A DNA stretch of 64,000 nt, taken from the NCBI GenBank assembly GCA_958510875.1, contig OY294068.1, positions 33,956,297 to 34,020,296 on the forward strand. The letters are read 5' to 3'. This DNA comes from Endomychus coccineus (lineage: Eukaryota > Arthropoda > Insecta > Coleoptera > Endomychidae). Position 1 is the stretch's first letter, and every line of letters begins with the position of its first letter. The notes beneath the pieces were generated by a model. The model was not told the DNA's origin and ran no database searches. It saw only the letters and a program-made list of their open reading frames with translations. Below, in pieces: positions 1 to 11,439 of this stretch. Made by a program: the position numbers and the translations under genes.

Positions 1-955
1 AGTTAATTCCTAGTTCAACTGATTTACACAATTGCTCTTCGATATCTTAAAACATTCCTGGAAAATATCGCATAGATTGCTACAACTCCATACGAACTCT
101 AAGAGGCGCTACGTAATGTAATATGAGCATGATAATGAATAGGTACTTATTTTCATCAATCTTAGGTGATCCCTCCCCTCTGACAAAATTTTGGATCTGC
201 TGCGGCTCGCAATCTATACAGACTGAATTTAAATTAGACGTGTGAAGCTTGTGGGTTAGAGCGAGCCAAACGTGTTGTACTGTTTTACAAGAGAAACAAG
301 AAAAGCGCTATAGTGGGTTGTATATTATAATATGCGATGGGCGCAGACCTATCGAACTTTACTCCACTCTCACTTACGGCAGTAACTCGTGGCAGAAGCA
401 TGGTTATAAATGATTTGAGAATTTTTAATATCTCCTAAATTTGTTTCATGAGTAATAAAATAAAATTAAATACCTACTTCAATTCATTTCTAGTTCTAGC
501 ACAATCTTTAAATAATTATGTTATGCTTACCACACAACAGCTTGTAAATTCGGATACAACATGCATTATGGTGTAGCTAAAGGTTTGACGCGCGCTATGA
601 ATAGAACGCCCATTTATCCCACTCTTTGTCGATTCTCGCTCGCACTTACTTATTAAATTATACATCGCTGATTTAAACTCCGTCTATATTATAGTATAGT
701 TACCTCCAACATCTATAGGAAACTCACATTTACAGATGCAACCATCACTAATTCCTCCTATACCGTAGCCACAAATTAGCAGCATACAATTCAATGATAC
801 AAAGAGCATTTTCACTTTCTCTCCCCTGAAAGCTTTGATGAAGGATGTAATATATTCAAGGCTATATGTAGTCATCAATCAACAATGGATTTCAACGCAA
901 AACTTTATACATATTGATTAATAGAAATCAATTTACTCCAGTATTCATCTTTTTA
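1..955. other. No supported gene
   Basis: AT-rich sequence with no exon, RNA gene or repeat that I can support. A short minus-strand frame at 684-878 has a hydrophobic stretch followed by a few cysteines, but without a partner exon it is not called. Confidence 0.4.
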
Positions 956-1555
956 CAATGCCTCGAACTGCTTGGCTAAAATTAAACCGAAGATTCTTTG
1001 ATTCGAAAAAAATTTGATGAGCCTTCTTACTTTTGCCTCAAGTGTCTCGTTTAGCCGGTAGAGGGCTTCAAAGTTGCAAAAATAATTTTGTTTTTTCGGT
1101 ATAATTTAAGAACGTGATGGTGGACTTCTACAATATTTGGCAGGTGAGTTACTGTCAATAATAGCCGTTTTTTAGAGCGGAGCATAGAGCCTTAGAAACC
1201 ATAGAAATGGCTAAAACTTGAGGATGTAACGGGAAAAGTGTCCAGAACTTTTTAGTGGTCGATGTAATTCACTCTATATTTTTTATGTAGATAGCTTATC
1301 TAATTTGAAAACTTTTCTTACTCTTAGAAAATTTTGATAAAATCAACGGATTAGCTTGAAAAAAATAATTTTCGAGTCTCTGCAATTTTGGCTTACTAAT
1401 TTTACTTGATTAAAATACCTTAGTTGCCTTTGCTTTTCTAATGTCATTTTGGCATTTGGAGAATTTATTCTCAAAACTGTCAGTTTTTACTTTGCTTTCC
1501 GTAAAAATGTTATAAAATTAAGGCTCAAAATTTCACTAACACTGAAATGGTTAAT
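956..1555. repeat. Left terminal inverted repeat
   Basis: Inverted partner of 2655-3258. Homology starts just inside the TA at 954-955 and continues into the transposase 5' end region; there are several substitutions and small indels between the arms. Confidence 0.85.
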
Positions 1556-1665
1556 ATCTCGGTAAAACACGAATAATAAAAACAATAGAAATGGGGAAAC
1601 GATGTGATTATTTAGGTAAAACAAATGCTAAATTAAAAGAAACAACAAAACTTTTTGGGAAATCG

Positions 1666-2691
1666 CTAAGGCATAAATTGTTCGAAATGTTGCCCATTTT
1701 CCTGAATACACAAATTAATTCGTTTCAAGAAATTGGATTGAACTCTGGCTAGTACTTCAGGATCATTCTTCAATAAATCCGCTTCATGATTAATTCGTTG
1801 CAACAATTCCTCTCGTGTGTTTACTGTAGCTGCATAAACTTTCGACTTCAAAGCGCCCCATAGAAAGAAGTCGCAGGGCGTCAAATCAGGGGAGCGGGCC
1901 GGCCAGTTCACTGGTGCATCGTGTCCTCTACCTATCCAGCGATCTGGATATTCCGCATTCAAATGTCGCCTCACAGCTAATGTGGAATGAGGAGGTGCAC
2001 CATCATGGATAAACCAGGCCATGACGAATGTGTAAGGGCAAGTCTTCCAACAGTTCAAGTAGCCTTTGTTCCAAAAAGTTCAAGTAGTTCTCCCCGTTCA
2101 ATCGATCGGGTATAACGGTAGGGCCAATAATAAAGTTATCCACAATTCCAACCCAAACATTGTTTAACTTCCGTTTCATTAGGATTTTCATCAGCATAGA
2201 AATGTTCATTATGGAGGTTAAAAAGACCAAATCTCGTGAAAGTATCTTCGTCCGTGAACAGAATTCTTCTACAAAAATTGGGGTTTGCGTTTTGTCTTTG
2301 GACAATAAGCCGACAGAAATCTAGCCGATGACCTGGATCCATGGGCAATAAGTCTTGAACTGTTTTAATATGATAGGCATACAACAGTTCTTCTTTCAGT
2401 ACATTATGAACTAATGATTTTGAGGCTCCAATACGAAGTCCCAAACGTAGTGTGCTTATCCCAGGTTCAGTTTCAACCGCTTCCAGTATCGCTTCTTCGA
2501 GCTCTAACGCCCTTCTTGTCCGTCTGCGTCCAGTTTCTTTGCGATTTCTTCAAATTTGCCAGTTTCGCGAAGGTTTGCCGATTTGGAATTCTGCGATGCG
2601 GATATCTTTCCCTTCTCCGGCCATTGCAACGACAAAGTCCATAAATCAATAACATATCAACCATTTCAGTGTTAGTGAAATTTTGAGCCAT
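1666..2691 (-). pseudogene. Broken DDE transposase of the long-TIR element
   Basis: Read on the minus strand, the coding sequence starts at 2691 with an N-terminal helix-turn-helix-like segment (2691-2473) of the kind seen in insect DDE transposases, continues in another frame at 2444-2136, then 2305-2003, and ends in a third segment at 2058-1666. The first acidic residue lies in FTDED (about 2255). The second is in HDGAPPH and the third in SPDLTPCDFF, with 43 residues between those two aspartates. This spacing is wider than the DD34D of classic mariners. At least two frameshifts separate the pieces, so no functional protein is predicted. Family assignment is by motif recognition; the exact clade is not resolved. 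Confidence 0.8.
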
Positions 2692-3258
2692 AATTTTATA
2701 AAATTTTTACGGAAAGCAAAGTAAAAACTGACAGTTTTGAGAATAAATTCTTCAAATGCCAAAATGACATTAGAAAAGCAAAGGCAACTAAGGTATTTTA
2801 ATCAAGTAAAATTAGTAAGCCAAAATTGCAGAGACTCGAAAATTAATTTTTTCAAGCTAATCCGTTGATTTTATCAAAATTTTCTAAGAGTAAGAAAAGT
2901 TTTCAAATTAGATAAGCTATCTACATAAAAAACATCGAGTGAATTACTTTGACCACAAAAAATATCTGGACACTTTTCCCGTTACATCCTCAAGTTTGAG
3001 CCATTTCTATGGTCTCTAAGGCTCTGTGCTCCACTCTCAAAAATGGCCATTATTGACAGTAACTCACCTGCTAAATATTGTAAAAGTTCTTCATCACGTT
3101 CTCAAGTTATACCGAAAAAACAAAATTATTTTTGCAATTTTGAAGCCCTCTACCGGGTAAACAAGACACTTGAGGCAAAAGTAAAAAGGCTCATCAACTT
3201 TTTTTCGAATCAAAGAATCTTCGGTTTCATTTTGGCCACGCAGTTCGAGGACATCCTG
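2655..3258. repeat. Right terminal inverted repeat
   Basis: Inverted partner of 956-1555. It ends against TA at 3259-3260, matching the TA at 954-955. Confidence 0.85.
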
Positions 3259-3260
3259 TA

Positions 3261-4107
3261 TAATGGTTCTATGCCAGAGATAATTCTGTGAAAATTTTAT
3301 AAAAACAATCTGAAAGTTAGTTTCAAACCCCAAAATAAATTGTCCCATATTTTGTTTAACACCAAATATAAAACGAAAGAGTTTAACGAACTTGGAGTTT
3401 ATAAATTAACCTAGAGTGTGATAAAGTTTACATTGTTAGAACACAATAAAACATTGAATAGGACTTTTCAAATTTAGATGAAGTTGAAAGTTTGTATAAT
3501 CAGAATAGAGGTTTCAAATTAAACAACCTGAAATCAAAAGGGAGTTTTAAAGATTTAAAAAAATACAGAAAAATGTCAAATCAGATTTAGCTGCTGCATT
3601 ATTGTCCGATGTCTTGATAACATGAAATTTCCCCGTAATCCACTTATTGTACCTGCCTAATACTTTATAACTTTACCCTATCATCTTATTCCAAAGTATT
3701 TCCCAATTTTTTAGCTAATATTTTTTTATAAATATCATAGAATCTCCTAGGTTTATTCAAACATTTATATCGTTTTGAAGATGACATGCTAGTTTTCGAA
3801 TGTATAGTACCGCTAGTATTTATATAACAAGTGATAAAACCCAAAGTAAAAAGTGTTGTTTTATATTAATATTATAAGTTCTCCGCCTATGAAGTTAATT
3901 GACTCTCAAATTAATAACACAACCGGTTTGACAAAACCCCATTATTGGGAAAAGCCAAACGTCGACAAACTGAATCTGTCTATATAACAACGTAACGCTG
4001 ATTATGGTTCTCAGATAGAACTGCAATAGCTCCCTTTTGTAAACTTTTTCTTCAACCATTCTAGATTCTCATGTACTGAGGAGTCAATAATTGATTTTAA
4101 TTTTCAG
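3261..4107. other. Non-coding stretch before CRAL-TRIO exon
   Basis: AT-rich, no ORF or motif recognised. It is presumed intron of the CRAL-TRIO gene because the exon at 4108 is internal and begins after a splice acceptor. I looked for the preceding exon here and did not find it. Confidence 0.4.
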
Positions 4108-4663
4108 GATGGCCTGCCGGTGAGATTAAAGGGTTTGCATTATATCAATATTGTTCCATTTATGGACAAAATATTGGCGTTGATGAAGCCTTTCATGAAA
4201 AAGGAACTTATGGATGTGGTAACTATAATTATTCTATCATCATATTTTCATCCTTCATTTATTTAAATCTTCAATATTCTATTCGTAATACATAAAAGTC
4301 AATTAAGTTTGTACATGATTGTAAATATGTTTTAGCTCCATTTGCATGAAAAGCCCGATGGCTTATCAAAATTCCTCCCAATGGACTGCATGCCCAGTGA
4401 TTATGGTGGTAAAGCTGGATCTTGTGATGAGCTACATGGTGATTATAATATAATATAATATATTAACACTTACAGAGAATCAGTCACCATGAGTTTGTCT
4501 AACATTTTCAGCCAAAATGGTCGAAAATCTAACGGAAAATTCGGATTTCTTGTCCAATCAGGACCAACAACTTGTGGATGAAACAAAAAGACCGGGAAAA
4601 CCTAAAACAGCGTCGGATATATTTGGAGTTGAGGGAACATTCAAGAAGATGGATTTGGATTAA
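4108..4663 (+). CDS. CRAL-TRIO domain protein, last three exons (alpha-tocopherol transfer protein-like)
   Basis: Three exons join in phase: 4108-4218, 4336-4438 and 4512-4663, with AG acceptors and GT donors at each junction and a TAA stop at 4661. The peptide begins [18 protein letters not shown], continues through [22 protein letters not shown] and PSDYGGKAG, and ends [13 protein letters not shown]. This is the C-terminal half of the CRAL-TRIO (Sec14-like) domain and the typical C-terminus of insect alpha-TTP/clavesin-like proteins, which bind and shuttle small hydrophobic ligands between membranes. About 121 residues are present, whereas the family is about 300, so the N-terminal CRAL-TRIO-N region and first half of the lipid-binding fold lie upstream, probably beyond the window or past the transposon at 956-3258. 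The ligand cannot be inferred. The family call is secure; a specific ortholog is not. Confidence 0.88.
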
Positions 4664-4735
4664 TTGAGAAACTGATCAAACTTTCTAGGGGTAGACAATT
4701 CGTTCTTGTAAATAATTTAAATGTAAAATGTATAC

Positions 4736-4741
4736 AATAAA
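4736..4741 (+). promoter_or_regulatory. Polyadenylation signal AATAAA
   Basis: AATAAA lies 73 bases after the CRAL-TRIO stop, followed by a second one about 10 bases on. It is a plausible 3' end for that gene. Confidence 0.55.
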
Positions 4742-5111
4742 TCAGGGAATAAACTTTATCACTATCAAAATCATGTGAGGTGATTAATTTGGAAAGATCT
4801 AATGAATAAGGACCCTGCTTAGAACTAATATGAATAGTATTGTGCATACTGTTGAATATATCAATACTAGTTATTGCCCACTATTTTTTTTTTGACTGCA
4901 TAGAGTTAAGGGTTAAGATTTTTATATTTCTATGGAACATAATTTATTCTGTTTTCCTCTTCTGGAACGTGTGTTTCCCATCACGCATAGCATGCATAAA
5001 CGGTTATGAAAGCTGTATAGTCATTCATTTCAATATAGTAGTGTACACTGTACAGTGCGCTTACTGTTCTTTTCTATAGCAGTCGTAGACACAGAGATGA
5101 AGAATAGAGTA
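4742..5111. other. Intergenic, nothing recognised
   Basis: AT-rich; short frames here show no family resemblance. Confidence 0.4.
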
Positions 5112-5119
5112 CCAGAGGC
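5112..5119. repeat. 8-bp target site duplication, left copy
   Basis: CCAGAGGC here is repeated exactly at 5709-5716, directly flanking the inverted repeats of the P-like element. Confidence 0.8.
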
Positions 5120-5708
5120 CACGGTCGTATATACAGGTCTGGGAACTCGAGGCTGTTTCGTATGTGAGAAGTGAGTCCGCTAAGCGTCATCTGTTGCATA
5201 GTACCAAAATGGTGGCGCATGAGTCGAGGAATGATCTCTGGCACGTATACGACAGTGTTCTCTGGCAACTGTCATTGTTGACTTGTAAACACAAGGAATA
5301 CCAGCATTTTTAGAAAAAAATTACGAAACCGTGCATTGTGCCGAAATACAGAACGGGTTACGAAAGTGTTAAGCAAGAAACTTCTGTTCTTAAAGATGCG
5401 GAAATGCGAAAAAAATGGATGCTTACGATTCCAGAAAGAAATCGTTTTAACGAGGTCTTTTATGTGTGCGAGCATCACTTCGTTATTTTTAAGGTAATGC
5501 ATTTTGACAATAGTAACAGGTCTATTCCTCTCTCAAATCAGAATAGTGAATATTGCGTTACGAGAAAAATTATTTTACTTAATAATGTGATTGTTGCCAT
5601 ACTTCGATCCAAGCGCTAGCTGGTGGCTGAGCGAGGGACTACGAGTTTGGCGACATGTAAGAGACTCATGTCAAACATAGAGTTCCCAGACCTGTATGTA
5701 CGACCGTG
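5120..5708 (+). mobile_element. 589-bp P-element-like non-autonomous transposon
   Basis: The ends 5120-5148 and 5680-5708 are 29-bp inverted repeats that begin CACGGTCG and differ at one position. Exact 8-bp direct repeats CCAGAGGC flank both sides. An 8-bp duplication, a CA...TG border and an internal THAP DNA-binding remnant together fit the P-element superfamily, whose transposases carry an N-terminal THAP domain. No GTPase-like or catalytic transposase region remains, so it is an internally deleted copy needing a partner. Confidence 0.82.
5326..5619 (+). pseudogene. THAP-domain remnant inside the P-like element
   Basis: The reading frame from 5326 gives a peptide starting KPCIVPKYRTGYES, then a RKKW segment and VCEHHF. 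These match the C2CH THAP zinc-finger layout (first Cys, the Trp, and the terminal Cys-x2-His-Phe). The second cysteine expected a few residues after the first is replaced by Tyr, so zinc binding should be lost. A TAG lies just upstream at 5311, and no starting ATG is visible; the segment may originally have been an exon. After HHF the frame soon loses similarity. It is best read as the surviving DNA-binding end of a P-type transposase. Confidence 0.7.
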
Positions 5709-5716
5709 CCAGAGGC

Positions 5717-6305
5717 CTATATACCCAATGTAAATTGAACAGCTCCCGCTTATTTTGTGCGGTAAGGCATTACACATGCGCGAAGGTGTGAGCCATCTAA
5801 ACTAAAAGTAGAGAAATTTGTATTATTTATACTCTAGCAGTATACGCGTCACGTGTGATTTTTGTTTACTTTTTTCTTCATTCTTCTTGAAAATTTTTAT
5901 GTTTTATATAAAAATATTTTATTTTATTTTATATAGGAACCGCACAAAAATAAACGGGAGCCAAGCTTTAGAATTCTCTGGTCCTCTATTCTTCATTTCT
6001 GTGAAAATCACAATTGGCTCATAGCACATTCATCAAATGTCCAGAATACAGAATAGTCTCTAGACTGTTTGCAATGAATTTAGTATGACATTGTTTCATA
6101 GATCTTGGTTATAACTTGGATTACACCAGTGTTCCTCAAATTGTGGTCCGCTTCCTAAGAATATCTATTTTTCTGATAAAGATTTAACTTCTCAAATTTC
6201 TAACTTTGATTTCAAGGCATTTTACTCTCTAAATATTTCCGCCTGAGGCGCATTCTACCACCGCTCACCGCAGTGGGCCCACACTCTCAAAGGGGGTCCC
6301 CCTTT
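5717..6305. other. Intergenic, nothing recognised
   Basis: No exon or repeat signature supported; the later part (6240-6300) is locally GC-richer. Confidence 0.35.
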
Positions 6306-6437
6306 GGATTTGGCAAACACTGCAGTATACTATAGTGCTCTCAGACTAATATATGAAATATTAGATTAGGATTTGGCAAACTTTGCATTATACTATAGTC
6401 TATAGTGCTCTCAGACTAATGTATAAAATATTAGTCT
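6306..6437. repeat. Tandem duplication, about 65-bp units
   Basis: 6306-6368 is repeated at 6369-6437: both begin GGATTTGGCAAAC and contain TGCTCTCAGACTAAT. The second unit has a small CTATAGT internal expansion. Confidence 0.75.
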
Positions 6438-6583
6438 GAGTAATTTATCTGGTTTCACAAAATTGTGAAATTCGAAAACGTTCATATACGATTACCTACC
6501 ATTATCTGATGTAACTAGTAAAACTTACTGCTATATCTGTATATCTGAATCTTCTTAATTTTTATTTGTATGTATGACGTGCA

Positions 6584-6593
6584 CCCCCCCCCC
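6584..6593. repeat. Poly-C run
   Basis: Ten consecutive C residues; prone to sequencing and length error. Confidence 0.8.
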
Positions 6594-6756
6594 TGCCTAA
6601 CCGCCACTCTAAATTATTATTGTGAAGCGTAATGAGTTTCAAATTAGAAACAAAGAATTCAGAGGAATTAACAATTGAAAATCTCCAATCATTGTTTTGG
6701 TAAATTGTTTGTAAATGCAAACAAGCCACGAAATGAACGGGAAGAAAATTGACGAG

Positions 6757-6777
6757 AATCATCATCATCATCATCAA
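6757..6777. repeat. (ATC)n microsatellite
   Basis: Six consecutive ATC triplets, creating a run of Met codons on the opposite strand. Confidence 0.8.
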
Positions 6778-6885
6778 TCAATTGACAATTGTTCGATTCC
6801 TTAGTGGTAAGTCTACTCTCGTAGGTGGCATTATATATTTTTTGTTCTCTCTGGAATTCTATTAGTCGGTTCTGTATACCTTCGA

Positions 6886-7012
6886 CATAAGATCGTTGAG
6901 TAACATTGCAAACTTTCTCGTTCTGCTGATGTTATACGATGGGAGACCGAAACAGCTGTCCATAACTATTAGTTTGTAGTGTTACTGATAGATCTAGACT
7001 AGATAGACTGTT
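6886..7012. repeat. MITE-like repeat, copy related to 52400-52527
   Basis: Shares ordered blocks with 52400-52527: GATCGTT(C/G)AGTAAC, then ACAGCTGTC, AGTTTGTAG and TAGATCTAGAC. It resembles one arm of an inverted-repeat MITE; the opposite arm was not found beside it. Confidence 0.6.
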
Positions 7013-7483
7013 TCTGGCAAAAGCCAACAATATTCATTATTACACTCTTCCCAGACGAAATCCGAAGTATTATATATTTACTCAAGCATTTCTAAAATCG
7101 TTAAAAAAAAGCACTAGCGCGAAAATTCCTTCACCATAGTATTTCTAATCGTTAAGCAGATTTGTAAAAATATGTCTGTGTCTGTCTGGACGTATGTCAT
7201 AAAATGCTTGTCTACACAATAACTCAAAAACGAAAGGTTCTATTATATTCAAATTTTGACAAAAATCATTAGTTGTTCTGTGACTGAAATTTACAAAATT
7301 ATAACTTTCTGTTTAATAATGGCACTTGCTAAAAGTGGTATAAAACAAAGAAACTTCCATTTAACAAATACATTAAATTCAACTTAATTTAAAACTGCTT
7401 TTATCCAAATTTCAACAAAATCGTGCAACAACAGCAACAACAAAAACAATTATTGAAGTAAACTATTTACAGTTTGTAACAAA

Positions 7484-7560
7484 CAGCGATGTGGTCTAGT
7501 GGCTGTTACAGTTGGCTACTAATAACTCGGGTTCGATTCCCAGAAACAGAAAATTTGTTT
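7484..7560 (+). repeat. tRNA-derived SINE-like unit
   Basis: Contains an A-box-like TGGTCTAGTGG (from about 7490) and a perfect B-box-like GGTTCGATTCC about 35 bases later, the layout of an internal RNA polymerase III promoter. The flanking bases do not form a tRNA acceptor stem, so this is not a tRNA gene. The 3' limit is uncertain. Confidence 0.6.
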
Positions 7561-8415
7561 TTGTACATTTTCTTAAAATCATTATTAAGTTGTGTAAAAA
7601 TGATGAAATAAATAATTTATTTCATTATCTTTATACCAATGCAAATAGTATCTTATAGAATGTGAAACAATTATATAAAAAGCAGTAACCAAATAAAATG
7701 ATTTGCGAAAAGTAACTTTTCCATGATCACTAATTTATCTAGTCTCCAAGTGGCAACACATTTCTAGTTTAGTTCTCAATTAATTTATTTACATATTTCC
7801 ACTGTCCGATAGAATGTGCCGAAAGTGGAACAGTCATAAAAACCAGAACAAAAAGGTAACATGAAATTCAAATAGGTACTCAATGGATGAAGCTGTTACT
7901 TTATGACACTTTATAAATATGAGAATAAGAACTACAAAAATAATGATAGACTGCAATTCCAATGCAGACCACATCATTATCAAATTAAAACCAGTGAATA
8001 GCACCCTGTCAATTATATAACTTGGGAGCTTGTAAAGTTCGAACTATATGATGGCAATTAACCAAAACAGAGTGAAAGTTAGAAGAGGCTCTTTCATTTC
8101 AAATAACCTAGACAAAATGCAGTTATTTTTATTTATGATGACAAATGTATTGTAATTCATATTTATATAAAAATTTAACTTGGCGTGCTCTACACTTCTT
8201 TGAGGTATGCTTCCATATATTTTTCTGTATTTATATAGTATTTGAGCAAGAAAAATAAACTAAACTAACTAAACTAAACTTAGCAGCATGAGCATTATTG
8301 GTATTATTCTCATGTGTCAAGTGTCTAATAATAATGAAGGTTCACCATTCAACCAACCTTTGACATCTATCTTTAAAGGTTGGGAAAATATAAAACAACA
8401 TTTCTTTCAGAATAA
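7561..8415. other. Intergenic, nothing recognised
   Basis: AT-rich, with an imperfect AAACTAAACT run near 8260-8280. No exon supported. Confidence 0.4.
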
Positions 8416-8421
8416 TTTATT
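8416..8421 (-). promoter_or_regulatory. Candidate polyadenylation signal for ATP synthase b
   Basis: AATAAA on the minus strand, about 125 bases past the stop of the ATP synthase subunit b gene. Confidence 0.45.
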
Positions 8422-8544
8422 GCAACAAGATGGTAAGTTATGTACTGTGTAGAAGGAAATCTCAAATTTCTATTACTTCAATTTACAAAGTAATTGTTTT
8501 ACTGTTCATATTAATAATAAGGTCTAACCACTTCAAGGCTAAAT

Positions 8545-10430
8545 CTACTTAGCTAACACAGCAAGATCAGCAATACATTTGTTGATGTTTTGTTTCTCTT
8601 GATCAGGAGTAATGGAAGCTCTTACTTTTCTGACCACCCAATCAACAATGTTTCTTTGGTTAATCCTTCGTTCAATATTTTGTTTCTCTACTTGATAGTC
8701 TAAACGCTTCTTCACTTCAGAAAATGCGTTAATAAGACGCTGACGATAATCGGCTTCCAACTGAAGGGCAACATTTTCACGTTTTGCTTGTAACAACAGG
8801 TTCTGTCCTTCTTGGCTGAATTGTAGCTTCTTCTCATGTTCTATTTGTTTAGCCAACATTTCTTTCTCTTCATCTCTGCCTTTATTCCAAGATGCTTCAT
8901 ATTCCTGAAAATAAATCAAGAGGCTGTAGGATTTTTATCCCGAACACAATGTGGATATACTAATATACGTGTATGTTAAATCACTTTGAAAACATGTTCC
9001 TCATTAAAAAAGAAATAAAATGAGGACTTTGAGAGATCGACAAATTTTCTTCTTGTCCTAAAAACTTTTTTTATCAAATACTGGGATATACTTGTTGAAT
9101 AGTTGATGGTTTATGACATGAGGATTAAAAATATTGAATTGATATTTATTCATATATGGAAGGAATCATACATACATATTAAAAAATTTACCAGAAAGCA
9201 CAAAGCAAACAATAAAAAATGAAGTCTCAAAATAAAAACACCAACAGAGCCATCTATAGTTGGGTAGCAGAAGTACATGTCATGCAGATTAGACATCTTT
9301 TTTTATTCTTCATGACAGTCAAAAATATCTGTACATCATTTGTTATTTGGACAAATTTGAATTATTATAAAAGATGTGATATTCCTCAAATCATATTGCC
9401 CCTTAAAATTATTACAAATAAGAGCAAAATAACAAAATAAATATGTGATGTTGAATGAATATAACAAAGTAACACTTCTTTTGAAATGACATGTTGCAAG
9501 AAACAACTGAACTTATTCCAAAACTTTTTAACAAATAATGTAAATAAAACAGTAAAATGTGAATTCGACAACATATATATAAATATGCACAACCTCTATT
9601 CATATTCCTTGAAGATGGGGCTTTGCTTTAAATGTAGTAAAGAGCACACATACGTTTTGAAATTGTGTATAAGCACTACTTACAAGAAAGAATTGCATTA
9701 GTTTACACATTCATATTTCAAGTCATGCATATAAAACAATAGTAATAGCAGTAGACATGATACTTCTATGAATTCTAGACACATTGTGAAAATCCTAGAA
9801 TGTTCTTTTATAACAATGATCAAAAAGGGACGTTTAACTAACATATAAACAAGTTTATACTTACATCAATTTCTTTATCCAACGATGCTGCTACTTTGGG
9901 TCCAAGTAATTTCACCCCCGCAACATATATGATCAAAAGTGACAGTCCACTGTAGAACTCATGCTCGAGAACGTATATTTCCTTACTAACTAAATATGTC
10001 GATAATGTGAATGCAAGAGTATATGGGCCAGTCACACCAGTTTTCTTATGGAAATAAGTGAACCATTCTTCTGGAACAAATCCAAGACGAACTTTTCCAG
10101 GTTGCTGTCTGACCTATACTCAACAAAATCAGAAATATTTCAGATTAACCTGGATAAGAGAAGACAGTAGACATATCATTACTTACAGGTCGTCGAAACT
10201 CTGGAAGATCTTCAGTTTTTGTTCCTGACAATGTGGGAGAGGTTGTACTAATCACCCTTGTACCCAAAGCTAAAAGGGCCCGGGATTGTTGGCCTGTAAC
10301 GAAAGACCAAACTATTACATAAAACCGACTGACATGGAAAGCAGAAGATGGTTAAGGTCAAGGGTAAATCTGCAAACCTGGGAAAAGTATCGACTTCTAA
10401 TATACCTGTTAAGAGTGTTCTCGACAGCAT
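8545..10430 (-). CDS. ATP synthase subunit b, mitochondrial (four exons, complete)
   Basis: Coding exons on the minus strand are 10430-10406, 10293-10187, 10113-9865 and 8904-8545, each with GT donor and AG acceptor and matching phases (25, 107, 249 and 360 bases), giving 246 residues, close to insect ATPsynB. The protein is the peripheral-stalk b subunit of mitochondrial F1Fo-ATP synthase, holding the catalytic head still against the rotor. It starts MLSRTLLTGQQSRALLALG, a Ser/Arg/Leu-rich presumptive mitochondrial targeting peptide. The third exon has the family block GFVPEEWFTYFHKKTGVTGP and two hydrophobic membrane segments (about residues 80-130). The last exon is a long charged coiled coil, the stator arm. 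The 960-bp last intron has no recognisable element. It is a neighbour of Nup62 on the same strand, but the two are separate genes. No defects were seen. Confidence 0.94.
8905..9864 (-). other. Third intron of ATP synthase b
   Basis: 960 bases between GTAAGT (donor, minus strand) and a TTTTCAG acceptor. AT-rich, with no recognised element or embedded gene. Confidence 0.7.
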
Positions 10431-11060
10431 ATTCTCTTATTTCTGATACACTTAATTAAAATAGAATAAATCTAGACTGGCGAATGGCCACACTTTTCTT
10501 ACACTATAGAATTAATGTTGAAAAAAGATAGCACACATAATGTCATTTATATAAGATATAAGATTAGTACGATAGAAAGGGATAGAGTGAAACGTCACAG
10601 ATTTAAAATTGTTACATAAGTTTTCGTAGTGCTTCTGTAGGTCGTACTACATAGTCACAGAATATTTAACAATGTCTACCGAATATCACATTATTATTTT
10701 ATAAAGAAAATTACTCATTAGAAGTTTTTGTATACGTGCAAGAAAGTTTATTATATTCTATGTAGAAATCATCGATACTAGATGAACTAAGATAGGAAAC
10801 TGCCCGCTTCACACTATCATAGAGATCATATAGCATAGAGGCCTAAAGCAAAGGATTCATACGTTATTCAGAGTATGCAAGGGCCCCACTCTAGTCAATA
10901 AGTTAACGTTCTCGCGTTACCTTATGTGTATTATTCCGGTTCGACGGAGTAAGGCCCCGCTAATCTTTTCGATCGTTGCACGCACTTATGTATAGGCTAT
11001 ATACGGGCTTTATGCCTCTATTCTATATGAACTCTATGCACACTGTAGGGAGTATAGGGC
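10431..11060. other. Upstream region of ATP synthase b
   Basis: Presumed promoter and 5' leader of the minus-strand gene followed by intergenic sequence; no defined element is seen. Confidence 0.35.
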
Positions 11061-11113
11061 ACAGTAAGCATAGATAACTCTCTACCGGTAGTAGAGTTAT
11101 CTATGACAGTAAG
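11061..11113. repeat. 37-bp palindrome flanked by 8-bp direct repeats
   Basis: 11069-11105 is a hairpin with 13-bp perfect arms (CATAGATAACTCT and its complement) around a near-palindromic CTACCGGTAG centre. It is bracketed by exact direct repeats ACAGTAAG at 11061-11068 and 11106-11113. This looks like two short transposon ends joined together with an 8-bp target duplication. Confidence 0.7.
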
Positions 11114-11439
11114 TCAACAAGTCAAAAATGATGGAGAAGGAGAGCTCAGGTACTTAAAGGAGTAGATATTAGTAACTGGCGAACAAACTGCGAAATGTAC
11201 TAATGGTAAGCGGTTTTTTCACATCTCTATAAAGAAGTATACAAGTATGCGCGGTTCGCATGAACTACTGCGATAATATAGTAATACTGGAACTTAATAT
11301 ATGAGGTAACACTAAAATTTCTTGGCTGAAAATCAACATCAAATATTCCAGTTAGGCTCATCCTTATTTGTTGAACTATCTTGCGCTTCTAACGGCGAGC
11401 GCATTAACAGTTAATTTACCGGATTCAATGTTGAAGTTC

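Larger units (their letters stand above)
956..3258 (-). mobile_element. Tc1/mariner-superfamily transposon with about 600-bp inverted repeats
   Basis: The two ends are inverted copies of each other: 956-1555 matches the reverse complement of 2655-3258 with scattered mismatches. The element is bordered by TA on both sides (954-955 and 3259-3260), as expected for TA target duplication in the IS630/Tc1/mariner superfamily. A broken transposase lies between the arms on the minus strand. Arms this long are unusual for the superfamily, where about 20-30 bp is common. The element lies upstream of the CRAL-TRIO exons and may sit in an intron of that gene. Boundaries are read by eye. Confidence 0.85.

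Noticed and set aside
684..878. Minus-strand frame with hydrophobic start and Cys-rich end, next to possible GTGAGT/GTAACT donors, as a secreted-protein first exon
   Set aside because: No partner exon or homology recognised; a 64-residue frame can occur by chance.
6757..6777. Poly-Met N-terminus of a protein on the minus strand
   Set aside because: It is an (ATC)n microsatellite; the following residues resemble no protein.
7484..7560. tRNA gene
   Set aside because: Internal pol III boxes are present but no acceptor or anticodon stem can be formed, so it was listed as a SINE-like repeat.
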